This document shows positions 1 through 7,467 of a stretch of 32,458 bases of DNA, piece after piece (position 1 is the first letter of the stretch; each line of letters starts with the position of its first letter). A model generated the notes under the pieces. That model did not search any database. It saw only the letters and a program-made list of their open reading frames with translations, and was not told the origin of the DNA. Source of the stretch: DATEMK01 sp039914625 (lineage in GTDB: Bacteria; Bacteroidota; Bacteroidia; AKYH767-A; OLB10); assembly GCA_039914625.1 (NCBI GenBank), contig JBDSOU010000190.1:1-32458 (forward strand), in the 5' to 3' direction. Both the position numbers and the translations under genes were made by a program.

Positions 1-852
1 TACCTGCACGAACAAATTGCAGAAATGAAAAAGCAGCATGTTCCGATTGATGTTAAAATTGATAAGAACAACACCAATTATATTTATTACAAAGATTCGG
101 TAATCCTTCAGCAGCTGCGCTACTATCCCTATTTTCAATTGGGCGTTATTTCTCTTTTTCTGCTCGTTTCGTACCTTGCCTTTAGCTCATCGCGCAAAGC
201 AGAGCAGAACCAGGTTTGGGTAGGTATGGCAAAAGAAACCGCTCATCAACTGGGTACTCCGCTGTCATCATTAGTTGCCTGGTTGGAATACCTGAAACTG
301 CAAAATAAAAATGATGAACACGTTGTGGAAATACAAAAAGATGTGAACCGCCTGCAAACTATCACCGAGCGTTTTTCAAAAATAGGTTCAGCCCCTACTT
401 TGAAAAAAGAAAACATTGCAGAAGTAATCCACAATTCCATCGCTTACATCAAATCGCGCATATCCTCTAAAGTTGATTTTTCAGTTACCAGCGTTCCGAA
501 TCATTCGCATATAATTTATGTGCCTATCAATGTGCCGTTATTTGAATGGGTGCTGGAAAATATTTTTAAAAACGCTGTGGATGCCATTGAGGGCAACGGA
601 AAAATTTCAATCCTCATAACTGATCAGCAGCAATTTGCATACATTGATATTTGCGATACCGGCAAAGGAATTCAAAAATCAAAATTCAAAACTGTTTTCA
701 AGCCCGGCTACACCTCCAAAAAGCGCGGCTGGGGTTTAGGATTATCACTCTCCAAACGCATCATTGAAGAATACCATTCAGGACATATTTTTGTAAAAAG
801 CTCTGAGCTGAACAAAGGAACGGTGTTCAGGATAGTGCTCAATAAGGTTTAA
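1..852 (+). CDS. Sensor histidine kinase, 3' part (5' end outside window)
   Basis: The frame is open from base 1, with eight codons before the first ATG at 25, so the gene begins upstream of the window and that ATG is probably internal. Numbering from that ATG, a hydrophobic membrane segment lies at about 37-54, followed by an H-box (AKETAHQLGTPLSS) with the phospho-acceptor at His74. The C-terminal ATPase domain has an N-box (ENIFKNAVDAIEG), a G1 box (DTGKGI) and a G2 box (GWGLGLSLSKRII). It should autophosphorylate on His in response to a signal sensed by the missing N-terminal part. No response regulator is adjacent on the right. The AHQLGTPLSS version of the box is common in Bacteroidota kinases. 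The assignment as a kinase is firm; the signal is unknown. Confidence 0.93.
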   Translation, partial: YLHEQIAEMKKQHVPIDVKIDKNNTNYIYYKDSVILQQLRYYPYFQLGVISLFLLVSYLAFSSSRKAEQNQVWVGMAKETAHQLGTPLSSLVAWLEYLKLQNKNDEHVVEIQKDVNRLQTITERFSKIGSAPTLKKENIAEVIHNSIAYIKSRISSKVDFSVTSVPNHSHIIYVPINVPLFEWVLENIFKNAVDAIEGNGKISILITDQQQFAYIDICDTGKGIQKSKFKTVFKPGYTSKKRGWGLGLSLSKRIIEEYHSGHIFVKSSELNKGTVFRIVLNKV

Positions 853-927
853 TTGCATCAGCAAATTGTTGGAATTTATTTTTAAACCCACAATTGGTTC
901 TCAGTGAAAAAATAAATTTCATTTTTA

Positions 928-935
928 TATCTTTG
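928..935 (+). promoter_or_regulatory. Bacteroidota-type -7 element (TATCTTTG) for the toxin-antitoxin operon
   Basis: TATCTTTG matches the Bacteroidota sigma factor -7 consensus TAnnTTTG exactly and ends 14 bases before the antitoxin ATG. No convincing -33 TTG element is present at the usual spacing. It is the only such match in the 97-base gap after the kinase gene. Confidence 0.5.
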
Positions 936-949
936 AAAAAAATAAAACG

Positions 950-1165
950 ATGCTAAGTATTTCTGGTTTTTATGACGGAAAAAATATAAAGCCTTTGGAA
1001 GAAACACCTAAGAATAAAAAGTTCAAAGTTGTAATCACTTTCATTGAAGAGTTGGAAGATGCAACTCAATTGCGTGACTTTTCTTCACAGACAAATTCTT
1101 TCGCCTTTTGGGAAGACCCCAAAGAAGATATTTATCAGGACTTTCTTGGCAAAAGTAAGAAGTGA
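950..1165 (+). CDS. Small antitoxin-like protein paired with a MazF-type toxin
   Basis: A 71-residue protein. Its N-terminus (SGFYDGKNIKPLEE, then KNKKFKVVITFIEE) resembles the DUF104/DUF2281-type antitoxin fold, in which a short beta region with a conserved PLE motif leads into a flexible tail. The tail here ends in an acidic and aromatic segment (FAFWEDPKEDIYQDFLG), as expected for a peptide that wraps around the toxin. The stop codon overlaps the start of the toxin gene by four bases (GTGA), so the two are translationally coupled with the antitoxin first, the classic order. A -7 element lies just upstream. The role is inferred mainly from position and general look. Confidence 0.72.
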   Translation: MLSISGFYDGKNIKPLEETPKNKKFKVVITFIEELEDATQLRDFSSQTNSFAFWEDPKEDIYQDFLGKSKK

Positions 1166-1491
1166 AAACAGGCGATATTATTCTTGTACCTTTTCCGTTT
1201 GCAGAAATGACAAACCGCAAAGTGAGACCGGCAGTAATAATAGGTTTCACAAAAGACAAACATAAGGACGTAATTGTTTCTGCTATCAGTTCGGTGCTCC
1301 CTGAAAAGAAAACTGAAAATGAAATTTTTCTTGAACCCACTGCTGCAAATAAACTCAGAAGCAGGTCTGTGCTGAAAGTTGACCGGATAGTAACACTAAA
1401 AAAAGAAGACATTATTGTCCGGCTTGGTAAATTAACAGAGTCGGAATTGGCAACATTTAAAAGGAAGTTCAAAAATTTAATTGATGTTTGA
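1162..1491 (+). CDS. MazF/PemK-family toxin (probable mRNA interferase)
   Basis: A 109-residue protein with the MazF/PemK opening GDIILVPFPF, then a RPAVII strand. This family cuts mRNA at short sequences and is held inactive by the cognate antitoxin. The start is a GTG at 1162 that overlaps the antitoxin stop; the first ATG in frame is much further in and would remove the conserved strand, so GTG is preferred. The length is normal for the family and the frame is intact. It ends 14 bases before the preferred hemW ATG, so hemW may be read from the same transcript. Confidence 0.87.
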   Translation: MKTGDIILVPFPFAEMTNRKVRPAVIIGFTKDKHKDVIVSAISSVLPEKKTENEIFLEPTAANKLRSRSVLKVDRIVTLKKEDIIVRLGKLTESELATFKRKFKNLIDV

Positions 1492-1505
1492 TTCGCTTTC
1501 CGTTG

Positions 1506-2690
1506 ATGGCAGGTATTTACATTCATATTCCATTCTGCAAACAGGCTTGTCATTACTGTGATTTTCATTTTTCAACTTCACTCAAAAACAAAAATGATTT
1601 TTTGACGGCATTGTTAAATGAAATAGGATTACAAAAAGATTATTTTTCTTTAAACCCTCAAAACACCAATCAATCTGCTGCTGTACGACTTACGACTTAC
1701 GACTTACGACTTCCGACTATCAATTCCATTTACTTCGGTGGCGGCACCCCTTCCCTCTTGTCTGAAAAAGAAATCAATTCCATTTTCTATCAGCTTTCAA
1801 AATATTTTCAAATCCAGCCCGGAGCAGAAAACACACTCGAAGCCAATCCTGATGATCTGACAAAAGAATATTTGAAATCGTTGCGCAAAACTCCGGTTAA
1901 CCGCCTGAGTATCGGCATTCAGTCTTTTTCAGATCCTGACCTTCGTTTTATGAATCGTGCGCATGATTCAGAAATGGCTTTAAATTCAGTTCAGGCGGCA
2001 AATGATGCTGGTTTCGAAAACTTGTCAATTGACCTCATTTACGGAACTCCCGGAATGAACAATGAAACTTGGATCAACAACCTGCAAACTGCTTTTGCCT
2101 TAAATGTGAATCACCTTTCATGCTATTCATTAACTGTGGAAGCCAAAACTGCATTGGCAAAAATGATCAGGCAGAGAAAAGTTGCTGAAGTGAATGATCA
2201 GAAAACAGCAGATCAATTTGAGCTGCTTGTGAAATTAAGTCGTGAAAATGGGTTTGAGCATTATGAAATTTCCAACTTTTGCAGGAATGAAAAATACGCA
2301 GTGCATAACAGCAACTACTGGAAAGGAGAACAGTATCTCGGATTAGGCCCTTCGGCTCATTCTTACAACGGAACTTCGAGGCAATGGAATATTGCAAATA
2401 ATTCCCTTTATATAAAATCTCTTTTGAACAACAAGCTGAATTTTGAAAAAGAAGAATTGACTATTTCACAAAAATATAATGAATATGTACTCACCTCGCT
2501 CCGCACCAAGTGGGGCACATCACTTAACCAAATAATTAATACTTTCGGTGTTGAATTTGAAAAACATTTTTTGAAGGAAACAAAAAATTTCAGTAAGGAC
2601 GGCTTCCTTTCCGAAAAGGAAAATATTTTTTACCTGACGGATAAAGGAAAATTATTTGCAGATAAAATCGCATCCGGATTATTTTATTAA
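1506..2690 (+). CDS. hemW: Radical SAM heme chaperone HemW (coproporphyrinogen III oxidase-like)
   Basis: About 394 residues. The N-terminus GIYIHIPFCKQACHYCDFHF carries the CxxxCxxC radical SAM cluster motif, and the residue after the third cysteine context (CDF rather than CGC) fits HemW rather than the oxidase HemN. GGGTPSLL follows, and HNSNYW is the HNxxYW motif linked to heme binding in HemW. The family delivers heme to respiratory enzymes in the cytoplasm. ATG at 1506 is preferred over a TTG at 1488, since it places the conserved strand at the very N-terminus. Oddity: codons 60-71 are made of five 7-base repeats (1684-1718), giving a low-complexity stretch (VRLTTYDLRLP) just before the conserved INSIYFGGGTP strand. 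Confidence 0.93.
   Translation: MAGIYIHIPFCKQACHYCDFHFSTSLKNKNDFLTALLNEIGLQKDYFSLNPQNTNQSAAVRLTTYDLRLPTINSIYFGGGTPSLLSEKEINSIFYQLSKYFQIQPGAENTLEANPDDLTKEYLKSLRKTPVNRLSIGIQSFSDPDLRFMNRAHDSEMALNSVQAANDAGFENLSIDLIYGTPGMNNETWINNLQTAFALNVNHLSCYSLTVEAKTALAKMIRQRKVAEVNDQKTADQFELLVKLSRENGFEHYEISNFCRNEKYAVHNSNYWKGEQYLGLGPSAHSYNGTSRQWNIANNSLYIKSLLNNKLNFEKEELTISQKYNEYVLTSLRTKWGTSLNQIINTFGVEFEKHFLKETKNFSKDGFLSEKENIFYLTDKGKLFADKIASGLFY
1684..1718 (+). repeat. 7-base tandem repeat array inside hemW (4 x TACGACT + TCCGACT)
   Basis: Four exact TACGACT units and one TCCGACT, 35 bases in all, inside the hemW coding region. Because 7 is not a multiple of 3, loss or gain of one unit would shift the reading frame. 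The unit belongs to the same YTnYRAC family as the arrays before the flippase gene and asnB. Confidence 0.95.
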
Positions 2691-2704
2691 AGAAAATATA
2701 AATC

Positions 2705-3454
2705 ATGCATGCCCGCATTCATTACCACGACAGTTATTATGAAATTGACCTGAACAACCCAATTGACATTTCCATACCCCTGCGTGCGGGGACCAAGAAT
2801 CCGAATGCATGGTATGCAGCACCTGTGCGGATAGAACCCGTTCGTATGGGAGATTGGGTGGGGGAAGTAAGCCAGGGAGGTTCGGTTAATTTCAGGAATA
2901 TTTTTTTTAACCCGCATGGAAACGGCACACATACTGAATGCGTGGGGCACATCAGCAGGGAATTTATTTCGCTCAATCAATGTTTGAGAAAATTTTTCTT
3001 TGGTGCAAAGCTGGTAAGCATTCAGCCGGAGAAAAGAGAAAACGGTGATCTGGTAATCACTAAGAAGCAGCTGGTGCCGGAAGTTCACAACGTTTTTGCC
3101 AACGCGCTTGTGATACGTACATTGCCGAACGATCCGTCAAAACTCACCATGCAATATTCACACACCAATCCTGCATATCTTGAATATGAAGCTGCCGAAT
3201 GGATGAGAAGCATCGGCATAAAACACCTGCTGATTGATCTTCCTTCCGTTGACCGCGAAGAAGATGGCGGAAAACTTTTGGCACATCATGCCTTCTGGAA
3301 TTATCCCGCTGCGCCACAGTTTGATTGCACCATCACCGAAATGATTTATGTACCCGATGAAATACCTGACGGAGATTATATCCTGAATATTCAAATTGCA
3401 TCTTTTGAAAATGATGCCAGCCCGAGCAAGCCGGTTTTGTTTAAAATCCAATAA
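2705..3454 (+). CDS. Cyclase-family (kynurenine formamidase-like) metal-dependent hydrolase
   Basis: A 249-residue protein that contains HGNGTHTE, the HxGTH-type metal-binding motif of the cyclase/kynurenine formamidase family (PF04199), and PxDISIPLR near the N-terminus, where this family has a conserved D-S-P region. Later features such as LLIDLPSVDRE and AHHAFW fit the same fold. The family hydrolyses amide or ester bonds with a bound metal ion; the substrate here cannot be told. The gene begins 14 bases after the hemW stop, which suggests co-transcription, though no functional link is evident. No signal peptide is seen, so it is cytoplasmic. Confidence 0.85.
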   Translation: MHARIHYHDSYYEIDLNNPIDISIPLRAGTKNPNAWYAAPVRIEPVRMGDWVGEVSQGGSVNFRNIFFNPHGNGTHTECVGHISREFISLNQCLRKFFFGAKLVSIQPEKRENGDLVITKKQLVPEVHNVFANALVIRTLPNDPSKLTMQYSHTNPAYLEYEAAEWMRSIGIKHLLIDLPSVDREEDGGKLLAHHAFWNYPAAPQFDCTITEMIYVPDEIPDGDYILNIQIASFENDASPSKPVLFKIQ

Positions 3455-3582
3455 TACTATTTTTCATTCACCACTGAACCTTACGGGGGCGATATTACAT
3501 TAAAAGCAACGCGACCAATTATTTAATAAATCATTATTATTTTGATCTTTCTTACTTTTACCTCCCTAAAAAATTCTCGGTT

Positions 3583-3966
3583 ATGACTAAGTTTAAAAAA
3601 GTTCTGCTGAAGATTGTAATAATATTAGTACTATTATTACTTGTATCCATGTACTTTGTGAGTCACTTTCATTACAGTGATGGATCAAGAACAGGGTATC
3701 TTTCAAAATTTACCAAAAAAGGATATGTTTTTAAAACATACGAAGGCGAATTATTTCTTGGCGGAGTTAATGCGGCTAATAGTACCATAGTAAACAATGC
3801 GTGGGAATTTTCAGTGCCATCAAATGATAATGGCGCAATTGACAGTCTTAAGAAATATGAAGGGAAGGTTGTCAGACTGCATTATAACCAGGTTATAAAA
3901 AGCTTCCCCTGGCAGGGAGACTGCGATTATTTTGTTTACAAAGCGGAATATGTGAGAGAGAAATAA
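3583..3966 (+). CDS. Small membrane-anchored protein of unknown function
   Basis: A 127-residue protein. A basic start (MTKFKKVLLK) is followed by one strongly hydrophobic segment at about residues 10-25 and a soluble, beta-rich domain that should face the periplasm. The pattern SDGSRTGYLSKFTKKGYVFKT plus EGELFLGG resembles a small conserved Bacteroidota family with S(E/D)GxRxGxxxKxSxKG and KTxEGxLxLG blocks, sometimes mislabelled in databases as 6-phosphogluconate dehydrogenase; nothing here supports that enzyme. The gene is monocistronic by spacing, with 128 bases before it and about 200 after it. No function is proposed. Confidence 0.8.
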   Translation: MTKFKKVLLKIVIILVLLLLVSMYFVSHFHYSDGSRTGYLSKFTKKGYVFKTYEGELFLGGVNAANSTIVNNAWEFSVPSNDNGAIDSLKKYEGKVVRLHYNQVIKSFPWQGDCDYFVYKAEYVREK

Positions 3967-4167
3967 TTTTTTCACAGGCAGTTGCTTTGTAATAAATTTC
4001 TTCCGCTCCTGATAATTCAAAATTTCCAGACCAACCTGCGTCCTTTTGTCTTCCGCAAACGATAAATATTATTTGATGTGAAATTGCAAAGTTCAAGTTT
4101 CAGAGTTTAGAACAGGACTCAGGAAACTTATACTTTTACTGATATTTGCATTTTAAAATAAATTCCC

Positions 4168-4752
4168 ATGATGCGTAAATTATTTAATTACTTCTTGCAG
4201 GGCCTGCTTGTAACGGTGCCTATAGTTGTAAGTTTTGTGGTGTTGTTTAAATCCATTATCTGGATTGACAGCCTGTTACCTTTTCAAATACCGTTAAAAA
4301 TTCCTGGGCTACCCAATATTGATTTGCCCGGGTTGGGAATCCTCGCCCTTTTTTTTATCATCACACTTTTTGGGTATTTTGCTTCAACCCTGGTTGCAAA
4401 CCCGGCTTTTACAATTATGGAAAAGCTGTTAGGAAAAACTCCGCTGCTCAAAATAGTTTATTCATCAGTAAAAGATTTGATTGAAGCTTTCGTTGGTGAA
4501 AAGAAAAGATTTACACAACCTGTTCTCGTAACCATGGCAAAAGATCCTGAAATTCAGCGAATAGGTTTTGTAACTGAAAATGATCTTACCAACCTTGGCA
4601 TTCCCTTAGGCAAGTTCGCTGTTTACTTTCCTTTTTCTTATGGATTTAACGGACAGCTTTTTATAGTGCCTGCTGAAAATGTTACTAAAATTGATGCTTC
4701 AGGAACTGAGATGATGAAGTTTATTATTTCGGGAGGGGTGACGGAAATTTGA
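4168..4752 (+). CDS. DUF502 family membrane protein
   Basis: A 194-residue protein with two strong hydrophobic segments, at about residues 9-29 and 50-75, then a cytoplasmic or periplasmic domain. The pattern (basic start, GLLVTVPIVVS, LPGLGIL, FGYFAS, then GKTPLLKIVYSSVKDLIEAF and FVTENDL) matches the DUF502 family (PF04367), which is widespread, has no agreed function and occurs in plant homologues linked to immunity. Two start codons are adjacent (4168 and 4171). Its stop is only three bases from the end of the convergent hydrolase gene, so there is no room for a separate terminator. Confidence 0.88.
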   Translation: MMRKLFNYFLQGLLVTVPIVVSFVVLFKSIIWIDSLLPFQIPLKIPGLPNIDLPGLGILALFFIITLFGYFASTLVANPAFTIMEKLLGKTPLLKIVYSSVKDLIEAFVGEKKRFTQPVLVTMAKDPEIQRIGFVTENDLTNLGIPLGKFAVYFPFSYGFNGQLFIVPAENVTKIDASGTEMMKFIISGGVTEI

Positions 4753-4755
4753 GGT

Positions 4756-5535
4756 TTAATGTTTGGAGTCAATGGTTAAAAACTTGATGGAAGTTTTCAA
4801 AAACCATTCGGGATTGTCAGCATGAACCCAGTGGCCGGATTGGGGGGCGGTTTTTATTTCAGCGTAAGGAAAATATTTTTTGATAAGCGGTTCATCTTCT
4901 TTTGAGATATAATTTGATTTTTCACCGCGAATAAAAAGTGCAGGTTTTTCAAACGGGTGGGTAAACTCTATTGCATCGCTCATTTTTTCAATATTTTCAG
5001 AAATTGCTTTGAGATTAAACCGCCAATCAAGCATGCCGGTTTCTTTCCAATACAGATTTTTTACAAGAAATTGCAGGGTTCCGGTATCTGAAATTTTTTG
5101 AGCAAGCTGTTTTTCCACTTCACCTCTTGTTTTTAATTCATTCAAATTAATTTGAAGCAATGCCTCAGCAACATCACGATTTTGCACCTGATATTTTTTG
5201 GGTGATATATCCGCAACAATCAATTTTGAAATTTTATCAGGATGATTCATTGCTAACTCCATTGCTGTCTTGCCTCCCATCGAATGACCGATAACAAAAG
5301 CAGAATCCAACTTTACATCGTTCATAAACTCATAAATATCTTCACTCATATCCTGATATGAAAACAATTCCGAGTGCGGTGAGCGTCCGTGATTTCGCTG
5401 GTCAACGAGATAGACTTCAAAATTAATTTCTGCAAACTTTTTTGCAAGTGTCTGCCAGTTGTCAGATGAACCGAATAATCCATGAAGAATCATCAGTGGT
5501 TTGCCTGTGCCGGATTTGCGGAAATGTAATTTCAT
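4756..5535 (-). CDS. Alpha/beta hydrolase (YbfF-like esterase)
   Basis: About 259 residues from ATG at 5535 (MKLHFRKSG). An upstream in-frame TTG at 5553 is rejected because it falls inside a good -7 promoter element. The fold is clear: oxyanion region LHGLFGSSDNW at about 18-28, DQRNHGRSPHS at 45-55, nucleophile elbow GHSMGG with Ser85, and the catalytic His in SGHWVHADNP near the C-terminus. This layout is that of the YbfF group, small cytoplasmic esterases that act on acyl-CoA and short-chain esters. Substrate unknown. It is a single gene, convergent with the DUF502 gene and divergent from the GNAT gene. Confidence 0.9.
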   Translation of the reverse strand: MKLHFRKSGTGKPLMILHGLFGSSDNWQTLAKKFAEINFEVYLVDQRNHGRSPHSELFSYQDMSEDIYEFMNDVKLDSAFVIGHSMGGKTAMELAMNHPDKISKLIVADISPKKYQVQNRDVAEALLQINLNELKTRGEVEKQLAQKISDTGTLQFLVKNLYWKETGMLDWRFNLKAISENIEKMSDAIEFTHPFEKPALFIRGEKSNYISKEDEPLIKKYFPYAEIKTAPQSGHWVHADNPEWFLKTSIKFLTIDSKH

Positions 5536-5550
5536 AAAAATGTCCAGGGC

Positions 5551-5558
5551 CAAAATTA
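5551..5558 (-). promoter_or_regulatory. -7 element (TAATTTTG on the minus strand) for the alpha/beta hydrolase gene
   Basis: The complement reads TAATTTTG, an exact TAnnTTTG match, 15 bases before the ATG at 5535. It gives a very short leader and overlaps the upstream TTG, which supports the shorter gene start. Confidence 0.5.
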
Positions 5559-5589
5559 GTGGAAAGTTAAAGGTTGTAGTTTTAAAATT

Positions 5590-5597
5590 TAACTTTG
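5590..5597 (+). promoter_or_regulatory. -7 element (TAACTTTG) for the GNAT gene
   Basis: TAACTTTG matches TAnnTTTG exactly and lies 81 bases before the ATG at 5679. If used, the transcript leader would consist largely of the 7-base repeat array at 5609-5669. Confidence 0.45.
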
Positions 5598-5608
5598 TCC
5601 CGTAAGCA

Positions 5609-5669
5609 GGAAGTTGGAAGTTGGAAGTTGGTTTTAGTAATTAGTAATTAGTAATTGGTAATTGGTAAT
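5609..5669 (+). repeat. Double 7-base tandem repeat array in the GNAT gene leader
   Basis: Three exact GGAAGTT units (5609-5629) are followed by a short spacer and then five T(A/G)GTAAT units (5635-5669: three TAGTAAT, two TGGTAAT). GGAAGTT is the reverse complement of AACTTCC, so the first block is the flippase/asnB type in inverted orientation. The array ends 9 bases before the start codon. Confidence 0.95.
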
Positions 5670-5678
5670 TTCAATTAT

Positions 5679-6146
5679 ATGTCTCTGATCATAAGAAAAG
5701 GCAAACAAGAAGACATTCCGGCTGTTCATCAATTGGTGATGGAATTGGCCGCTTATGAAAAAGCACCTGATCAGGTTACCAATACAATTGAACAAATGAT
5801 TGAGGATGGATTTGGCGCTTCGCCTGTCTATGGGCTACTCGTGGCTGAATTGGAAAACAAGATTGTGGGAATTGCATTTTATTTTACCAAATATTCAACA
5901 TGGAGAGGAAAAGGCCTGTTCCTTGAAGATTTGGTGGTGACGGAATCTTACCGGAAATCAGGCATTGGAAAAAAATTGTTTGATGCGGTGATCGCTGAAG
6001 CAAAAAAGATGAAGGCAAAAACCATGCACTGGCAGGTACTGGATTGGAATACCCCGGCTATTGAATTCTATAAAAAATATAATTGCACGTTTGAAGGGGA
6101 ATGGATAGATTGCAAATTATCTTCAAATCAAATTACAGCGATTTAA
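5679..6146 (+). CDS. GNAT N-acetyltransferase, spermidine/diamine (SSAT-like) type
   Basis: About 155 residues from ATG at 5679 (MSLIIRKGKQED); the longer TTG start at 5655 would lie inside the repeat array. The sequence follows the SSAT/thialysine acetyltransferase pattern: YFTKYSTWRGKGLFLEDLVV, then the acetyl-CoA loop YRKSGIGKKL (Q/RxxGxG/A), then LDWNTPAIEFYKKYNC. The family moves an acetyl group from acetyl-CoA to polyamines, diamines or thialysine in the cytoplasm. The exact amine substrate is not certain. Its expected partner neighbours are not present; it stands alone between the divergent hydrolase and the glycan locus. Confidence 0.9.
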   Translation: MSLIIRKGKQEDIPAVHQLVMELAAYEKAPDQVTNTIEQMIEDGFGASPVYGLLVAELENKIVGIAFYFTKYSTWRGKGLFLEDLVVTESYRKSGIGKKLFDAVIAEAKKMKAKTMHWQVLDWNTPAIEFYKKYNCTFEGEWIDCKLSSNQITAI

Positions 6147-6216
6147 CCAGACTTTTTATTCAATGCCTGTTAAAAAAATTTAAGTTATTAAGTTAAAAAT
6201 TTATTGTGTTTAAAAA

Positions 6217-7380
6217 ATGGAAACAAAAGATACTACCGGCAATTTAACTTCATTAAAATTAGATAAGCCGCTTTATGTTACGCAGCCCTCAATGCCTCCG
6301 TTGCCTGAGTTTATAAAATATCTTGAAGAAATATGGGAAAGTAAATGGCTCACCAATAACGGGCAATTTCACCAGCAGCTTGAAAAAGAATTATGCGATT
6401 ACCTGAATGTAAAATACATTTCACTTTTTTCAAACGGCACACTTGCTTTAGTCACTGCTTTACAAGCTTTAAGAATTACAGGTGAAGTAATAACCTCACC
6501 ATTTAGTTTTGTTGCAACTACTCATGCACTCTGGTGGAACAATATTAAACCTGTGTTTACAGATATTGATCCTGATAATTTTAATCTTGATCCAAAAAAA
6601 ATTGAGGCTGCTATAACACCAAAAACAACTGCCATTCTTCCCGTTCACGTTTACGGAAATCCCTGCAATGTGGTGGAGATTCAGCAGATAGCCGATACTT
6701 ACGGGCTTAAAGTTATTTATGATGCCTGCCATACATTCGGGGTTACCATCAATGAAGAACCTGTTTTGAATTTCGGAGATTTATCTGTAATGAGTTTTCA
6801 TGCTACAAAAGTTTACAATACATTTGAAGGAGGAGCAATTGTTTGCCGTGATGAGGCAATGAAAAAAAGAATTGACCTGCTGAAGAATTTCGGATTTGCA
6901 GGAGAAACCACCGTGATTGCTCCGGGCATCAATGCAAAAATGAATGAAGTGCAATCTGCTTTTGGGTTGCTTCAGTTAAAATATGTGGATGAACTGATCG
7001 CAAAAAGAAAAGAAATTGCAAAAAAGTATCGGGAACAATTAAAAAATATTCACGGAATAAAAGTTTTCAATGATATTCCCGGAGTTAAACATTGCTACTC
7101 CTATTTTCCTGTTCTTATTGATAAAAATAAATTTGGAAAAAGCCGGGACGAAGTTTACACCGAATTAAGAAAACATAATATTTACACAAGGAGATATTTC
7201 TATCCGTTGATCAGCCAGTTTCCCGCTTACAGAGGATTGGAATCAGCTTTACCGGGAAAAATGCCTGTGGCAGAAAAAATAACCGAAGAAGTATTATGCC
7301 TCCCGATATTTCCTGATTTAGACAGCAGCACAATGGGATTTGTACTTGAAAAAATAAATTCACTATCAAACCGGGTTTGA
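6217..7380 (+). CDS. DegT/DnrJ/EryC1/StrS family PLP-dependent sugar aminotransferase
   Basis: A 387-residue protein. PLP-binding Lys198 lies in SFHATKVYNTFEGGA, and Asp169 in YDACHTFG contacts the cofactor ring. The opening (VTQPSMPPLPEF, then WESKWLTNNGQFHQQLE) resembles VioA-like enzymes that make dTDP-4-amino-4,6-dideoxyglucose; I call this likely, not proven. The reaction is transfer of an amino group from glutamate to a keto group on a nucleotide sugar in the cytoplasm. No NDP-sugar dehydratase or nucleotidyltransferase for hexose-1-phosphate lies nearby, so the keto-sugar must be made elsewhere. It opens the glycan locus, 87 bases before the flippase gene. Confidence 0.93.
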   Translation: METKDTTGNLTSLKLDKPLYVTQPSMPPLPEFIKYLEEIWESKWLTNNGQFHQQLEKELCDYLNVKYISLFSNGTLALVTALQALRITGEVITSPFSFVATTHALWWNNIKPVFTDIDPDNFNLDPKKIEAAITPKTTAILPVHVYGNPCNVVEIQQIADTYGLKVIYDACHTFGVTINEEPVLNFGDLSVMSFHATKVYNTFEGGAIVCRDEAMKKRIDLLKNFGFAGETTVIAPGINAKMNEVQSAFGLLQLKYVDELIAKRKEIAKKYREQLKNIHGIKVFNDIPGVKHCYSYFPVLIDKNKFGKSRDEVYTELRKHNIYTRRYFYPLISQFPAYRGLESALPGKMPVAEKITEEVLCLPIFPDLDSSTMGFVLEKINSLSNRV

Positions 7381-7391
7381 AGTTCGAACGA

Positions 7392-7454
7392 TTCCAATCT
7401 CTAATCTCCAACTTCCAACCTCCAACCTCCAATCTCCAGCTTCTAATTTCCAAC
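7392..7454 (+). repeat. 7-base tandem repeat array (nine YTCYARY units) before the flippase gene
   Basis: Nine contiguous 7-base units: TTCCAAT, CTCTAAT, CTCCAAC, TTCCAAC, CTCCAAC, CTCCAAT, CTCCAGC, TTCTAAT, TTCCAAC. Variation is nearly all transitions at fixed positions, so the register has been kept. The array fills most of the gap between the aminotransferase stop and the flippase ATG, ending 13 bases before it. Confidence 0.95.
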
Positions 7455-7467
7455 TTCAAAATATTTC

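Noticed and set aside
1041..1568. 175-codon minus-strand frame across the toxin-antitoxin genes
   Set aside because: It is antisense to two well-supported genes, shows no recognisable domain, and has the Ser/Phe-rich look of a shadow frame.
5536..5553. Longer start (TTG at 5553) for the alpha/beta hydrolase
   Set aside because: It lies inside the TAATTTTG promoter element and adds residues not expected before the first strand.
7392..7454. Regular repeats that might be a CRISPR array
   Set aside because: Units are 7 bases with no spacers and no cas genes are nearby; these are simple tandem repeats.
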